NCBI RefSeq assembly: GCF_024642105.1
Contig: NZ_JAHEBT010000054.1
Location: forward strand, 124,001 to 188,000
DNA: 64,000 nt
From: Flavobacterium sp.
GTDB taxonomy: Bacteria > Bacteroidota > Bacteroidia > Flavobacteriales > Flavobacteriaceae
Direction: 5' to 3'
A program made the translations under genes and the position numbers. Shown here in pieces: positions 10,701-19,704 of the stretch. A model generated the notes under the pieces. It ran no database searches, was not told the origin of the DNA, and saw only the letters and a program-made list of their open reading frames with translations. Numbering within the stretch: the first letter of the stretch is position 1; the number at the start of each line of letters is the position of its first letter.

Positions 10701-11076
10701 TAGCTTTGATTAGGAAACCTATTTTCCCAATTCCTGTAGTGTTATAATAGGTTGTTGGAGTAAAGGTCTTGGTATAGGTGTCATTAGTTTGATTGTAAGT
10801 AAACTTGCTGGCTTCGTTAGAATTGTTCCAATCACCGTTTAATGGTGTTCCTTTTTGCGTAACTCCACTTAAATCAAAAGCCCAGGCCCACATGTACAAT
10901 ACATTTCCTGTAACTCCCCAAGCTGATTCATCAATACTATTCCCATTAATGGTTACAGTGATTGATGTGTTTTCCTCAAAAGATGCAGGGTTTACACTAT
11001 ATGTGGCCGTTTGCTGTTGAGCAAAAGAACTTATAGCAAGCAGAAATAAAAAGGATAGTAAAAAATTTTTCATCAT
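7732..11076 (-). CDS. Secreted GH13 alpha-amylase/pullulanase-type enzyme with T9SS sorting domain
   Basis: This 1114-residue secreted starch-degrading enzyme starts with a signal peptide ending near SSFAQ. N-terminal beta domains follow, including an isoamylase/CBM48-like segment (VAGSFNNWQPTN) near residue 270. The GH13 barrel spans roughly 380-830. Its conserved regions are VALNHAFG, FRWDLTKGF with the nucleophile Asp, IFEHLG with the acid/base Glu, and ESHDEERL with the transition-state Asp. The last ~80 residues (YPNPTHG... GVYFAKV) are a type A T9SS C-terminal sorting domain, so the enzyme should be exported and surface-attached or released. It lies downstream of susCDE with a hairpin in between, and fits the first, extracellular cut of starch. 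Confidence 0.92.
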   Translation of the reverse strand: MMKNFLLSFLFLLAISSFAQQQTATYSVNPASFEENTSITVTINGNSIDESAWGVTGNVLYMWAWAFDLSGVTQKGTPLNGDWNNSNEASKFTYNQTNDTYTKTFTPTTYYNTTGIGKIGFLIKAKDGTGDKKSQDMLVEVGSFQVNLTTPTQNSSTIINSGSNFTITATNTNGNASYNLKSNGVSMNTNTSTSSYSFTHSNITSNQNYELEVVQGTTTITKKFSVIVNPGNNRQALPTNLVDGINYDPNDATKATLVIDAPFKDFVYVAGSFNNWQPTNAYAMKKDTNSDKFWLELTGLTTGTKYTYQYWVVDATPIAGTPTMVKTADPYSTLVLSPFDDPTIPSTSYPNLPAYPIGQEREVTVLQTGQTPYAWSNATTNFVKPAKEKLVVYELLVRDFDAGRNFQAVIDKLDYFKNLKINAIELLPVMEFEGNESWGYNTAFHMALDKFYGTSDKLKELIDKCHQNGIAVILDVALNHAFGRNPMLRMWMNDPDGDGWGSPSTENPYFNTVAKHSYSVGEDFNHQQSRTQNYTKRVVKHWIEEFKIDGFRWDLTKGFTQECSAGDDACTNAYRADRVAVLKTYADYSWSLDPTHYTIFEHLGTDTEEKEWANYRITESPSKGIMLWGKMNTEYNELSMGYTANIARMNSASRGFTNHRLMGYAESHDEERLMYKNIQYGNSANSVHNVKTLNTALSRMSAIGAVSLLVPGPKMIWHFGELGYDDSIFTCNNGTVNTSSDAATGDCKLDTKPQLQWTNNWLANANRFKIYSDWAKMIRLKTEEPVFSGTATITNTSSLLQTIKITEANLPNTSLKDVVIVANFDVTTKSIPTGFPYAGEWFNLMDNSSLNVVNVNDAITVLPGQFKIYGNKQAFGATAPFALPSDNFNLESRAETCANKNNGAIVINAAQTYNYVATLNGVNYNFTNNSLTISNLAPGVYPICITIPGKTNFEQCYSLTITKGSSLVGKSSVASNIASVQIMEGTAPFEVFVNGMPQFETSATNFTIPVQQGDFLEVKTAKTCEGIYATSIMDPLSGFVAYPNPTHGLIEIAAPTLQTEIAIELYNLNGQLISKGKYSVLNGKVQLNLEKESAGVYFAKVHLDTPVSVTIVKE

Positions 11077-11102
11077 TGTATGGTAGGTTAGTTAAAATAA
11101 AA

Positions 11103-11135
11103 AAAAGCACTTAATATTAAAAATTAAGTGCTTTT
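11103..11135 (-). terminator. Intra-operon terminator/attenuator hairpin
   Basis: A perfect 13-bp stem (AAAAGCACTTAAT and complement, 7-nt loop) lies between the susE-like gene and the amylase. On the minus strand it is followed by a T-run. Partial termination here would make the amylase less abundant than SusCDE. Confidence 0.7.
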
Positions 11136-11151
11136 CATTTCAATCAAAATT

Positions 11152-12309
11152 TTATTGTGGCATTAATCGTAGATTATAGTTAGCAGAGTTTCTGATATCT
11201 AAAACTACTTTATAATTTCCAGCAGTAGGTACTTTCATATCTCCTCCACCTAATTTAATTTTATACTGACCACCAGTTGTTACATTTTCTAAATTTCCTG
11301 AAACTGTTCCCATTTTAACTGACCAGTCATCTTTCAAGCGAATTAGAAAATTATCAGCTGCTAAAGTTAAGTTAGCAGTGTACATTTGGTAATAAGGAGA
11401 ACTTGGATTGGTATCCAAATTTAAAGGAGTACCTGAACCCCATCCATTTGGAGTAGCAGCACCAATAATAGTCACTTGTCTTTTATCCATTGTATAGGTT
11501 CCAGCCGTCCAGTTCACAGTAAAGAAATACGTTCCTGCACCTGTTGAAGGTTTAATATCAGATGCTGTTCCTAATACTCCTGAAAAAGCTCCTGAACCAT
11601 TTGATTCACCTTTATCTCCTGACCAAGATGGTACTGGAGTAAATTTAAATGCAGGAGTAGCATTATTCATCCAAACAAATCCTTCGTAGTTACCATTATT
11701 TCCAGCAGAAAATAATTTAGCCACATTAGCATTATCTGGAGACCAGTCAGAACCGTATCCACTAGCTCCTTGGTAATTTCCAGGCACATAAATTCTAGCA
11801 AATTCATCATAAGTATCAAAAGCAGTAGCCGTAATTGTAATTTCATTTGAAACTACAGTATATGCATCCACTGTTGAAGAAGATTGATTTAAAGGACTTC
11901 CTACAACACGTACTTTGTAAGCTTGAGAAGCGCCAATTGGACCTCCAGCTCCTAGCAAAGCAGCATTCAATTGTCTATTTGTAACTGCTTTTTCTAAATT
12001 GATAGAAGAATCAACTCCATAATCTCCTAATGGGAATGTTCCAGGCGCATTAAAATTTCCTGTACTTTTAATTACTTGCAAAGTATATCGTACAGCTGCA
12101 GAATATCCAAAAGTTGAAGAAGTCCACTTAGCTGTAAATGCAGTTGCAGAAGCGGTAGAAGCTGATAAAGCATATGTTCCACCTGTTGGAGCAGAAAGCA
12201 CAATATTGTCTCCCTTTGCAGCAACTGGGCCCAAAAGATCATCTGAACAAGAAACTAAACTTGATAGTATTCCTGCTACTAAAATTAAACTTAAATATAT
12301 TTTTTTCAT
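11152..12309 (-). CDS. susE: SusE-like outer-membrane starch-binding lipoprotein
   Basis: This is a 385-residue lipoprotein, using the ATG at 12309 that starts MKKIYLSLIL; a frame extension 7 codons upstream is possible but lacks a signal-like start. The lipobox is LVSC followed by acidic SDD. It has an N-terminal SusE-type beta domain (ALSASTASATAFTAKWTSS) and tandem C-terminal carbohydrate-binding modules with GAATPNGWGSG and similar aromatic loops. Its place directly after susC and susD matches SusE/SusF proteins, which bind starch at the cell surface without cutting it. No separate susF is seen in the operon. Confidence 0.88.
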   Translation of the reverse strand: MKKIYLSLILVAGILSSLVSCSDDLLGPVAAKGDNIVLSAPTGGTYALSASTASATAFTAKWTSSTFGYSAAVRYTLQVIKSTGNFNAPGTFPLGDYGVDSSINLEKAVTNRQLNAALLGAGGPIGASQAYKVRVVGSPLNQSSSTVDAYTVVSNEITITATAFDTYDEFARIYVPGNYQGASGYGSDWSPDNANVAKLFSAGNNGNYEGFVWMNNATPAFKFTPVPSWSGDKGESNGSGAFSGVLGTASDIKPSTGAGTYFFTVNWTAGTYTMDKRQVTIIGAATPNGWGSGTPLNLDTNPSSPYYQMYTANLTLAADNFLIRLKDDWSVKMGTVSGNLENVTTGGQYKIKLGGGDMKVPTAGNYKVVLDIRNSANYNLRLMPQ

Positions 12310-12326
12310 AATTATTAATTTATTTT

Positions 12327-12355
12327 CCAATGGTCTAATTGATTCAGACCATTGG
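12327..12355 (-). repeat. Intergenic hairpin between susD and susE
   Basis: A perfect 10-bp stem (CCAATGGTCT / AGACCATTGG) with a 9-nt loop lies in the 58-bp gap. It has no T-run on the transcribed strand, so it more likely stabilises the susCD message 3' end or marks processing than terminates. Confidence 0.6.
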
Positions 12356-12367
12356 ATTTTTTAGACA

Positions 12368-13972
12368 TTAATATCCTGTGTTTTGAGTCAAGTTAGAATT
12401 TGTATTTAATTCTGTTTGAGGAATTGGATACACATTGAATTTAGCATCTATACTAGCGCCATTCAAAGCATTTCCTTTCCATTGCCATAACTTAGCACTT
12501 CCTGTAAATTTATTAGCACGAATTAAATCTTGTCTTCTGTGACCTTCCCAATATAACTCTCTAGCTCTTTCGTCTAAAACAAAATCTGGAGTAATATCTG
12601 AATCATTTGCTACAGCTACAGCTCCAGCACGAGTTCTTAATGTATTAACATACCCTCTAGCAACTGATTTTGATGCAGATGCCACATTGTTAGCTGCTAA
12701 TTCAGCATACATCAAATACGCATCAGCCAATCTAAACAATGGAAAATCAGTATCTGTATGTGTCAAATTACTTCCATTAGCACCCGCAGAAGTTTTATTA
12801 GAATATTTCTTCACTTTTAAACCTCCATTTCCAAAGAAATCAGAAACTGAATTAATAGTTAAAGTAGAAGTTGATGCAGCATCGAACATTGCTCTTCGAT
12901 CTGTTGTTCCTGATAGATCAGAGAATAAATTAGCAAATTCTTTTCGAGCTGCTAATCCATACCAACCTCCATCAACACCCATGTCTGAGTTCCATCCACC
13001 AGTTGATGCATGAATGATGAAAGTAGTTCCTCCCCATGTTTTAGTGTTAACACCATTAAAACGAATTGGGAAAATGATTTCAGATTGCACCGCAGTTCTA
13101 TCATTATCAGCCATAAACAAGTTGCTGTAGGGAACATTTGCGATACTGTAAGAAGAACCAATTACTGCATTTATTGCAGCAAGAGCCTCAGCATCTTTAC
13201 TTGTTCCTAAATATACTTTAGCATTCAAATACAATTTAGCTAATAACATTTTAGCAGCTACTTTGTCAACTCTTCCGTATTCGTTAGTTCTAGCGTCTTT
13301 TAAATCAGCATCAATCGCATTCAGTTCTTTAACTAAAAAGTCAAAAACAAAGGCTCTGTCTTTTTCAACAGGTTTCGTTCCTACTAAATCTGCATCGGTA
13401 GCGAATGCTACTTTTCCAAATAAATCAATACCGTGGTAGTAAGACAATGCTCTTAAGAAACGAACCTCAGCTCTGTATGTTTTTACTTCAGCTTTCACTG
13501 CATCACTAACTCCTCTTGAAGCTAATTTTTCGTCAGTTGTAGCACGTAAAAATTCATTAGCTAATCCTACTTGATAAAAAACTCTTGCATAAAACGCTTT
13601 TACAAAACGGTTGTCAGCATTCCAAGTGTGGTTGTTTAATTCTGGTAGCGTTGGATCTCCCCATGAAACCATAGCTTCATCAGTTGGCAACTCTTGTAAT
13701 TGCCAATATCCTCTAAGATATTGACCAAATCCTTCGTCAATTCCTTGAATATCTGCACTTCCGTCTGGTCCATTTTGACCTGTAACAGCTAAACCTGCAT
13801 AGATTTTAGCTAAAAATTGTTTGTATGAATTTGGATTAGAATAAAAGGCTTCTGATGTGAAATCATCATCATCTTTTGGAGACACATTCATATCATTAGT
13901 ACATGATACAAAAAATGCAATTAATCCAAGAAATACAAATAATTTAAAATTAATTGATTTTATCTTTTTCAT
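12368..13972 (-). CDS. susD: SusD/RagB family outer-membrane lipoprotein
   Basis: This 534-residue lipoprotein (FVSC lipobox) has the all-helical SusD fold. Typical segments are SYKQFLAKIYAGLA at the N-terminus, TYRAEVRFLRALSYYHGIDLFG near residue 165, and a C-terminal FVLDERARELYWEGHRRQDLIR block followed by PIPQTELNTN. SusD acts as the surface lid that captures oligosaccharide over the SusC pore. Only 11 bases separate it from susC. The neighbouring maltose/amylase genes point to maltodextrins as substrate, though SusD sequence alone does not prove that. Confidence 0.95.
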   Translation of the reverse strand: MKKIKSINFKLFVFLGLIAFFVSCTNDMNVSPKDDDDFTSEAFYSNPNSYKQFLAKIYAGLAVTGQNGPDGSADIQGIDEGFGQYLRGYWQLQELPTDEAMVSWGDPTLPELNNHTWNADNRFVKAFYARVFYQVGLANEFLRATTDEKLASRGVSDAVKAEVKTYRAEVRFLRALSYYHGIDLFGKVAFATDADLVGTKPVEKDRAFVFDFLVKELNAIDADLKDARTNEYGRVDKVAAKMLLAKLYLNAKVYLGTSKDAEALAAINAVIGSSYSIANVPYSNLFMADNDRTAVQSEIIFPIRFNGVNTKTWGGTTFIIHASTGGWNSDMGVDGGWYGLAARKEFANLFSDLSGTTDRRAMFDAASTSTLTINSVSDFFGNGGLKVKKYSNKTSAGANGSNLTHTDTDFPLFRLADAYLMYAELAANNVASASKSVARGYVNTLRTRAGAVAVANDSDITPDFVLDERARELYWEGHRRQDLIRANKFTGSAKLWQWKGNALNGASIDAKFNVYPIPQTELNTNSNLTQNTGY

Positions 13973-13983
13973 AATAGTGTATA

Positions 13984-16908
13984 TTAAAAATTATAGTTTA
14001 ATCCAAATAAGAACATTCTTGCACGTGGATAAATTGTACTATCTATACCTCCAAAAACTTCAGGGTCCATTCCTTTGTATTTAGAAATAGTCATTACGTT
14101 TTGAACCCCAGAGTACAAACGTAAAGAGGAAGATTGAACATTAAATGGCGTTTCAATCAAATATCCAATAGTTATGTTATCTAATTTTAACCAAGAAGCA
14201 TCTTTTACATAATAGTCAGATTCCGCTCTTTTTTGAGTAAACAAGGTGTTATTAAAATCAACCGTTGTATTGTTAATTGCTTTCACATTATTGTCTGAAA
14301 TACTTTGAGCCAAGAAACTTCTACTAGCATTTACATTATCATAAATATAGTTTCCTAAACTTGTTCTCCAAGCCATAGAGAAATCCCATTTTTTGTAGTT
14401 GTAGTTGGTCATGAATCCCATGGTAATATCAGCATTTGGTTTTTTAAATGCATGTTTATCCAAAGAAGTAATTTGCCCATCTCCATTTCTGTCTACATAA
14501 ACACCCTCTACTGGTTTTCCAGCACTATCATATACTTGCTCGTACAACCAGAAGGTATTAGGCGCTAAACGCTCTTTGTGAATTTGTGAATACACATCCA
14601 AACCAACTGAACCTTGGAAAAAATCTAGACCGCCTAAATCTTTAATTTTAATATCATTGTAAGCAATGTTGTAGTTAAAGTTCAAAGATGAGTTTTTAGT
14701 TTGAATCGCTTTGTAGTTAACATTCAACTCGGCTCCTTTTGTAGTTAATGACCCGATATTTTGGAAACCAGCAGTTCTAAAGTTCTGTAATGAACCTTCT
14801 GCTACATAAGCTAACAAATCGTTTGAAGTTTTACTATACACATCTAACGAACCTGTTACTTTATCATTAAACAATCCGAAATCCAAACCAGCATTTACTG
14901 TGGTAGTTTCTTCCCATTTCAAGTTACGATTGTATCCTTCTGGTCTTCCTAATTGATAGTATTGATTTCCAAATTGGTATGTTGCACCAGAAGTTAAAGC
15001 ACTTAAATTATAGCGTTGGAAATAATCATACGCAGCTCCTCCGATGTCTTGTTGACCTGTAACTCCCCATCCTAAACGCAATTTCAATTCAGAAATTGTT
15101 TTAGAATTTTTCAAAAATTCTTCGCTAGAAACTTTCCAAGCTAAAGCTGCTCCAGGAAAATTACCCCAACGATTTAACTCTGAAAATCTTGAAGAACCAT
15201 CGCGTCTAAAATTCACTGTAAGTAAATATTTATCACTCAAATCTACATTTAACCTAGAGTAATAGGCTTGTAAATTAACCCCAGGACTTGTCACAACATC
15301 CGGCTTTTGCTCCGCCAATGGTAATAAAGTGTTGGTTGAAAAGTAATTTTCTGAATCAAAATTTTGGTATGAATAACCCGCTGTAAAATCTACTTTTACT
15401 TTCCCAAATTTCTTGTTATAATTCAAATATCCGTCTAATAAAGTGTTGGTTGAGTTACCCCATTTAGCTTCGTGGTAACCTAATTTAGCTGAATTGTAAA
15501 GTGTCGTTTTAGAATTAGCACTTGTAGTATTATCATCTGTAGTTTCTCTTCTATCAAAGCCTACATTAACTACCGCTTTGATGTCTTCAAAGAAATGCAA
15601 TTTATATTCTGTTTGAATGTTTCCATAAATACGAGTGCTTCTTCCTTGATTGTTTTTTTGTTGCAATAAAGCCACAGGGTTAGCTGCTCCATAAACAGTA
15701 TAAGTGTTGGTATTTGGAGTATTTACATCAAAAGTTTCTTTATAACCTCCAAATGGTGAATTGGGATCATAATTTACATAGGTTGGATTGAATGAAATAG
15801 CTGCTCCAATAGCACCTTCATCAGCATATCTATTTTTTTCAGTTGCATAATTTGCATTCACTTCAAATTTCAAATGATTGTCCAAAAACGATGGAGTCAT
15901 AGACAATGCAATTGTATTTCTCTTAAACGATGAGGTTTCTAGTACTCCATCAATATTTGTTTTACCAACAGACAATCTAGTTGGAATTACTTTTAAAAAG
16001 TTTCCTCTTACAGATACATCATTTGAAAATGTAATACCATTACGGTAAATCGCATCTTGCCAATCAGTGTTTCCTGTACCTAATAGTGCCACTCTTGAAG
16101 GCACATAAGTAGTAATTAAGTTCCTAAATTCATCCGCAGAATATACATCTACTTTTTTAGCCACTGTATTAACTGTAGTTAATGAATTGAACGATACTTT
16201 TACACCTTCTTGTTTTGTTCCTTTTTTGGTTTTAATTAAAACAACACCATTAGACCCACGAGAACCATAAATAGCTGTAGCCGAAGCATCTTTCAAAATA
16301 GAAAACGATTCAATATCATTCGGGTTAATTGATGACAATCCATTATTTACTGGTAAACCATCAATAACTACCAAAGGATCGTTTGACGCTCCTAACGAAG
16401 CTCCTCCTCTAATTCGAATCGCAGCACCATCTCCAGGGCGTCCACCTTGGGTAACAACTACCCCTGCAACTCTACCATTCAATAAGTTTTCAGTATTAGT
16501 AATTGCCCCTTTATTGAAATCTTTGGCAGTAATTACCGCAACTGAACCTGTTGCATCCTTCTTTTTAACCGATCCATATCCTACTTGCACTACCACTTCC
16601 TGAAGTTGGTTTTCTGCCTCTTCAAGTTTTACCGTTAGATTGGCTTGATTAGAATAGGTAATGGTTTGTCCTTTGTATCCTACAAATGAGAATACCACAG
16701 CATCACCTTGTTTAATTTTTGACAATTTAAATTTACCGTCAAAATCAGTAGTAACACTTTGTTGCGCTCCTTTTACTACCACATTTACTCCTGGAATTGG
16801 TTGATTTGATTTAGCATCAACTACAACTCCACTAAATGAACTCTGAGCCAACAAACTTGCTGGCAAGAGTAGTAATAAAACTAACAACTTTTTGTAAATT
16901 GTTTTCAT
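13984..16908 (-). CDS. susC: SusC/RagA TonB-linked outer-membrane transporter
   Basis: This is a 974-residue TonB-dependent porin-like transporter. It has a signal peptide (LLPASLLAQ), then a carboxypeptidase-regulatory-like beta domain (FSGVVVDAKSNQPIPGVNVVV) at residues ~24-100. The plug domain holds GSVAVITAKDF, IRIRGGAS and the hallmark PNDIESFSILKDASATAIYGSRG. A 22-strand barrel ends in an aromatic C-terminal residue (NYNF). It is the first gene of the leftward operon, reading away from the LacI-type regulator, so its promoter lies in the 235-bp divergent gap. With SusD it should import maltodextrins into the periplasm. Confidence 0.96.
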   Translation of the reverse strand: MKTIYKKLLVLLLLLPASLLAQSSFSGVVVDAKSNQPIPGVNVVVKGAQQSVTTDFDGKFKLSKIKQGDAVVFSFVGYKGQTITYSNQANLTVKLEEAENQLQEVVVQVGYGSVKKKDATGSVAVITAKDFNKGAITNTENLLNGRVAGVVVTQGGRPGDGAAIRIRGGASLGASNDPLVVIDGLPVNNGLSSINPNDIESFSILKDASATAIYGSRGSNGVVLIKTKKGTKQEGVKVSFNSLTTVNTVAKKVDVYSADEFRNLITTYVPSRVALLGTGNTDWQDAIYRNGITFSNDVSVRGNFLKVIPTRLSVGKTNIDGVLETSSFKRNTIALSMTPSFLDNHLKFEVNANYATEKNRYADEGAIGAAISFNPTYVNYDPNSPFGGYKETFDVNTPNTNTYTVYGAANPVALLQQKNNQGRSTRIYGNIQTEYKLHFFEDIKAVVNVGFDRRETTDDNTTSANSKTTLYNSAKLGYHEAKWGNSTNTLLDGYLNYNKKFGKVKVDFTAGYSYQNFDSENYFSTNTLLPLAEQKPDVVTSPGVNLQAYYSRLNVDLSDKYLLTVNFRRDGSSRFSELNRWGNFPGAALAWKVSSEEFLKNSKTISELKLRLGWGVTGQQDIGGAAYDYFQRYNLSALTSGATYQFGNQYYQLGRPEGYNRNLKWEETTTVNAGLDFGLFNDKVTGSLDVYSKTSNDLLAYVAEGSLQNFRTAGFQNIGSLTTKGAELNVNYKAIQTKNSSLNFNYNIAYNDIKIKDLGGLDFFQGSVGLDVYSQIHKERLAPNTFWLYEQVYDSAGKPVEGVYVDRNGDGQITSLDKHAFKKPNADITMGFMTNYNYKKWDFSMAWRTSLGNYIYDNVNASRSFLAQSISDNNVKAINNTTVDFNNTLFTQKRAESDYYVKDASWLKLDNITIGYLIETPFNVQSSSLRLYSGVQNVMTISKYKGMDPEVFGGIDSTIYPRARMFLFGLNYNF

Positions 16909-16957
16909 ACTTGTTTGTTTAAATTAATTGAATTTTGGTTAACATTAATAAACTTAT

Positions 16958-17036
16958 ACTTTACTTCGAATAACAAACATAATAAAACGATAACGTTTTC
17001 GAAACACTCTCAACTATTTTCTATTTACGAAAACGT
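16958..17036. promoter_or_regulatory. Divergent control region with candidate LacI-type operators
   Basis: The 235-bp gap between susC and the lacI-type gene holds ACGTTTTCG (16993-17001) and its exact complement CGAAAACGT (17028-17036). These are typical half-sites for LacI-family proteins. A second motif ACTTTACTTCGAA (16958-16970) recurs, with one extra T, in front of the MFS gene. Both lie where they could control the susC operon. Confidence 0.6.
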
Positions 17037-17078
17037 GGTAGTGTTGAAAAGTTTGTGATTTTAAGAAAATTTATACGG

Positions 17079-17086
17079 TATTTTTG
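17079..17086 (+). promoter_or_regulatory. Candidate -7 box for the lacI-type gene
   Basis: TATTTTTG matches the Bacteroidota TAnnTTTG -7 element, with a TTTG 23 bases upstream. It lies about 60 bases before the regulator start. The spacing is slightly long, so this is tentative. Confidence 0.45.
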
Positions 17087-17143
17087 TAATTGAGCTAATT
17101 ATACAATACATTTATTCTCAATAACTATTTCTCACTATCAAAT

Positions 17144-18169
17144 ATGAAAAGAAAAGTCACACTTAAACAAATTGCAAAGGAACTTGACGTTTCGATTTCT
17201 ACGGTGTCCAAATCATTGAGAAATAGTCCTGAAATAGGAGAAGAAACTCGCCTAAAAGTACAAGCCTTCGCTAAACTATACCATTACAAACCCAACAATA
17301 TTGCGCTTAGTTTAAAGAATAGAAAAACCAAAACCATTGGAATCATCATTCCTGAAATAGTGCACTATTTCTTTTCTACCGTTATTAATGGTATTGAACA
17401 TGTTGCCAATGATAATGGATATAGCGTAGTAATTTGTTTGTCCGACGATTCATTCGACAAAGAAGTGCTCAATATGGAAATGCTTGCCAATGGGAGTATA
17501 GATGGATTTATCATGTCTTTGTCCAAAGAAACACAATACAAAGGCGACTTTCACCACATCACCGAAGTCATCAACCAAGGAATGCCAGTAGTAATGTTTG
17601 ATCGTGTAACCAATGACATCCTCTGCGACAAAGTAATTATTGACGACCAAGCCGCAGCCTATGAAGCCGTTCAAAGTTTAATCGATAAAGGAAAGAAAAA
17701 AATAGCCTTAGTTACCACTGTAGATTATGTTAGCGTAGGGAAATTGAGAACCGATGGTTATACCAAAGCTTTACTAGACAACGACATTCCTTTTAATGAA
17801 AATTTGATTATTAAAATTGAAGATGTGGATACTTGCGAAATTACCATTAGCAAACTACTAGAAGACAAAGCAATTGATGCCGTTTTTGCAGTAAACGAAC
17901 TATTTGCGGTAACCATCATCAAAATGGCAAACAAAATGGGAATTCAAGTCCCAAATGATTTATCGGTGATTGCTTTTACCGATGGAATGATTTCAAAGTA
18001 TTCCACCCCTACTATTACCACTGTGAGCCAAAATGGTAAAAAAATGGGAGCCAAAGCAGCTAAAATGCTAATAAAAAGATTAGAAATAGACGACTATCAA
18101 GAAGGGGAAGAGAATTACGTCACAGAAGTAATTTCGACGCACCTTATCGAAAGAGAATCTACAAATTAA
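17144..18169 (+). CDS. LacI-family transcriptional regulator of the maltodextrin locus
   Basis: This 341-residue repressor/activator has an N-terminal LacI helix-turn-helix (VTLKQIAKELDVSISTVSKSLRN, about residues 4-27) and hinge (YHYKPNNIALSLKNRKT). A periplasmic-binding-protein-like sensor domain follows (TIGIIIPEIVHYFFSTVINGIEHVA ... VPNDLSVIAFTDG). It lies between the divergent sus operon and the intracellular maltose genes and probably binds the inverted repeats on either side of itself. The inducer is expected to be maltose or a maltodextrin derivative; that is inference from context. Confidence 0.93.
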   Translation: MKRKVTLKQIAKELDVSISTVSKSLRNSPEIGEETRLKVQAFAKLYHYKPNNIALSLKNRKTKTIGIIIPEIVHYFFSTVINGIEHVANDNGYSVVICLSDDSFDKEVLNMEMLANGSIDGFIMSLSKETQYKGDFHHITEVINQGMPVVMFDRVTNDILCDKVIIDDQAAAYEAVQSLIDKGKKKIALVTTVDYVSVGKLRTDGYTKALLDNDIPFNENLIIKIEDVDTCEITISKLLEDKAIDAVFAVNELFAVTIIKMANKMGIQVPNDLSVIAFTDGMISKYSTPTITTVSQNGKKMGAKAAKMLIKRLEIDDYQEGEENYVTEVISTHLIERESTN

Positions 18170-18234
18170 ACCTAATTTGTTAATTCACTCAGTACTACAA
18201 CCTTGTAGTTCGTGTTTTTCAATTAAAAATACAT

Positions 18235-18304
18235 TTTCGAAATAAAAGTAATAGGGATTTATCTATATTTGGGACTTCAAAACTTTTACTTTTACTTCGA
18301 AAAT
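18235..18304 (+). promoter_or_regulatory. Promoter of the MFS-GH65 operon framed by an 18-bp inverted repeat
   Basis: TTTTCGAAATAAAAGTAA (18235-18252) and its near-perfect complement at 18287-18304 (one mismatch) frame a -7 box TATATTTG (18265-18272). The repeat straddles the promoter, as expected for an operator. The right arm shares ACTTTTACTTCGAA with a site before susC. Confidence 0.65.
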
Positions 18305-18361
18305 CCTAGTTAAGTTTTGATAAGCATAGCGCTTATCGTATTAATTTTAAAAATTACGATA

Positions 18362-19699
18362 ATGGAAAAGCGTAGATTAAGTACCCTTGAAATTTGGAGC
18401 ATGAGCTTTGGTTTCCTTGGGATACAAATGGGATTTGCATTACAAAATGCTAATGCAAGCCGAATTCTTCAAATTTTTGGTGCCGATGTTCATGAACTAT
18501 CTGGGTTTTGGATTATAGCTCCGTTAATGGGACTCATTGTGCAGCCTATTATTGGTTACTATAGCGACAAAACTTGGGGAAGATTTGGCCGAAGAAAACC
18601 ATTTTTCTTTACGGGAGCTATTCTTGCCTCTATTGGATTAATCCTGATGCCGCAAGCCGAAATTTTCATCGCAGTACTCCCTGCATTATGGGTAGGTGCT
18701 GGAATGTTGATGATTATGGATGCTTCGTTTAACATTGCTATGGAACCCTTCAGAGCTTTAGTAGGAGACAATCTAAGAACCGATCAAAGAACGGCAGGAT
18801 TCAGTGTTCAAACCGCTTTAATTGGTTTTGGAGCAGTCATTGGATCATGGTTACCGTACACTTTAACCAATTGGTTTGGAGTTTCCAATAAAGATGAAGC
18901 TGGAGGTGTCCCTTACAACTTAATTCTATCTTTTATCATTGGAGCCATCGTATTAGTAGGTTCGGTTTTGGTTTCCATTTTCAGCACCAAAGAATATTCT
19001 CCTACTGAATTAGCGCAATTTTCAGATGAAAAAGCGACTCCAGAAAAAGAATCCAATCTTTTTGATGTAATTGATGACTTTAAACAAATGCCAACCACCA
19101 TGAGGCAATTGGCTTTTGTACAATTCTTCTCTTGGTTTGGATTGTTTGGCATGTGGGTATTTACTACTCCTGCCATTGCTCACCACATTTATGGTTTACC
19201 TATTAGTGACAATAAAAGTGAAGCCTATCAAAATGCTGGAGACTGGGTAGGTGTTTTATTTGGGGTGTATAATTTAGTGTCTGCATTTTACGCATTTGCT
19301 TTACCTTACATTGCAAAAAAAATAGGCCGAAAATTAACCCACGCTATCTCATTAATCATTGGAGGTTTGGGGTTAATTTCGATGTATTTTATGCCCAATG
19401 AAAACTGGCTAATTCTCTCTATGATTGCTGTTGGAATTGCTTGGGCTAGTATTTTATCAATGCCATTTGCCATTCTCGCAGGTTCCATTTCACCTTTTAA
19501 AATGGGCGTTTATATGGGAATTTTTAACTTTTTTGTTGTAATTCCTCAGATTATTAATGCCTTAATTGGCGGGCCTCTTGTAAAATATGTATATCAGGAC
19601 AACGCCATATTTGCCATTGTAACGAGTGGCGTGAGTTTTATCATCGCAGCTCTCTTAGTAGCACGAGTTAAAGATGTAGATGATGTAATAAAAAAATAA
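18362..19699 (+). CDS. MFS sugar transporter (maltose/maltodextrin porter type)
   Basis: This is a 445-residue protein with about 12 membrane segments, using the ATG at 18362 (MEKRRLSTLEIW); an in-frame extension 15 codons upstream is less likely. Features include PIIGYYSDKTWGRFGRRKP, the MFS loop 2-3 motif of the glycoside/SLC45-type branch. It is followed after 5 bases by beta-phosphoglucomutase and then maltose phosphorylase. This strongly suggests it carries maltose or short maltodextrins across the inner membrane into the phosphorolytic pathway. Confidence 0.92.
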   Translation: MEKRRLSTLEIWSMSFGFLGIQMGFALQNANASRILQIFGADVHELSGFWIIAPLMGLIVQPIIGYYSDKTWGRFGRRKPFFFTGAILASIGLILMPQAEIFIAVLPALWVGAGMLMIMDASFNIAMEPFRALVGDNLRTDQRTAGFSVQTALIGFGAVIGSWLPYTLTNWFGVSNKDEAGGVPYNLILSFIIGAIVLVGSVLVSIFSTKEYSPTELAQFSDEKATPEKESNLFDVIDDFKQMPTTMRQLAFVQFFSWFGLFGMWVFTTPAIAHHIYGLPISDNKSEAYQNAGDWVGVLFGVYNLVSAFYAFALPYIAKKIGRKLTHAISLIIGGLGLISMYFMPNENWLILSMIAVGIAWASILSMPFAILAGSISPFKMGVYMGIFNFFVVIPQIINALIGGPLVKYVYQDNAIFAIVTSGVSFIIAALLVARVKDVDDVIKK

Positions 19700-19704
19700 A
19701 TTTA

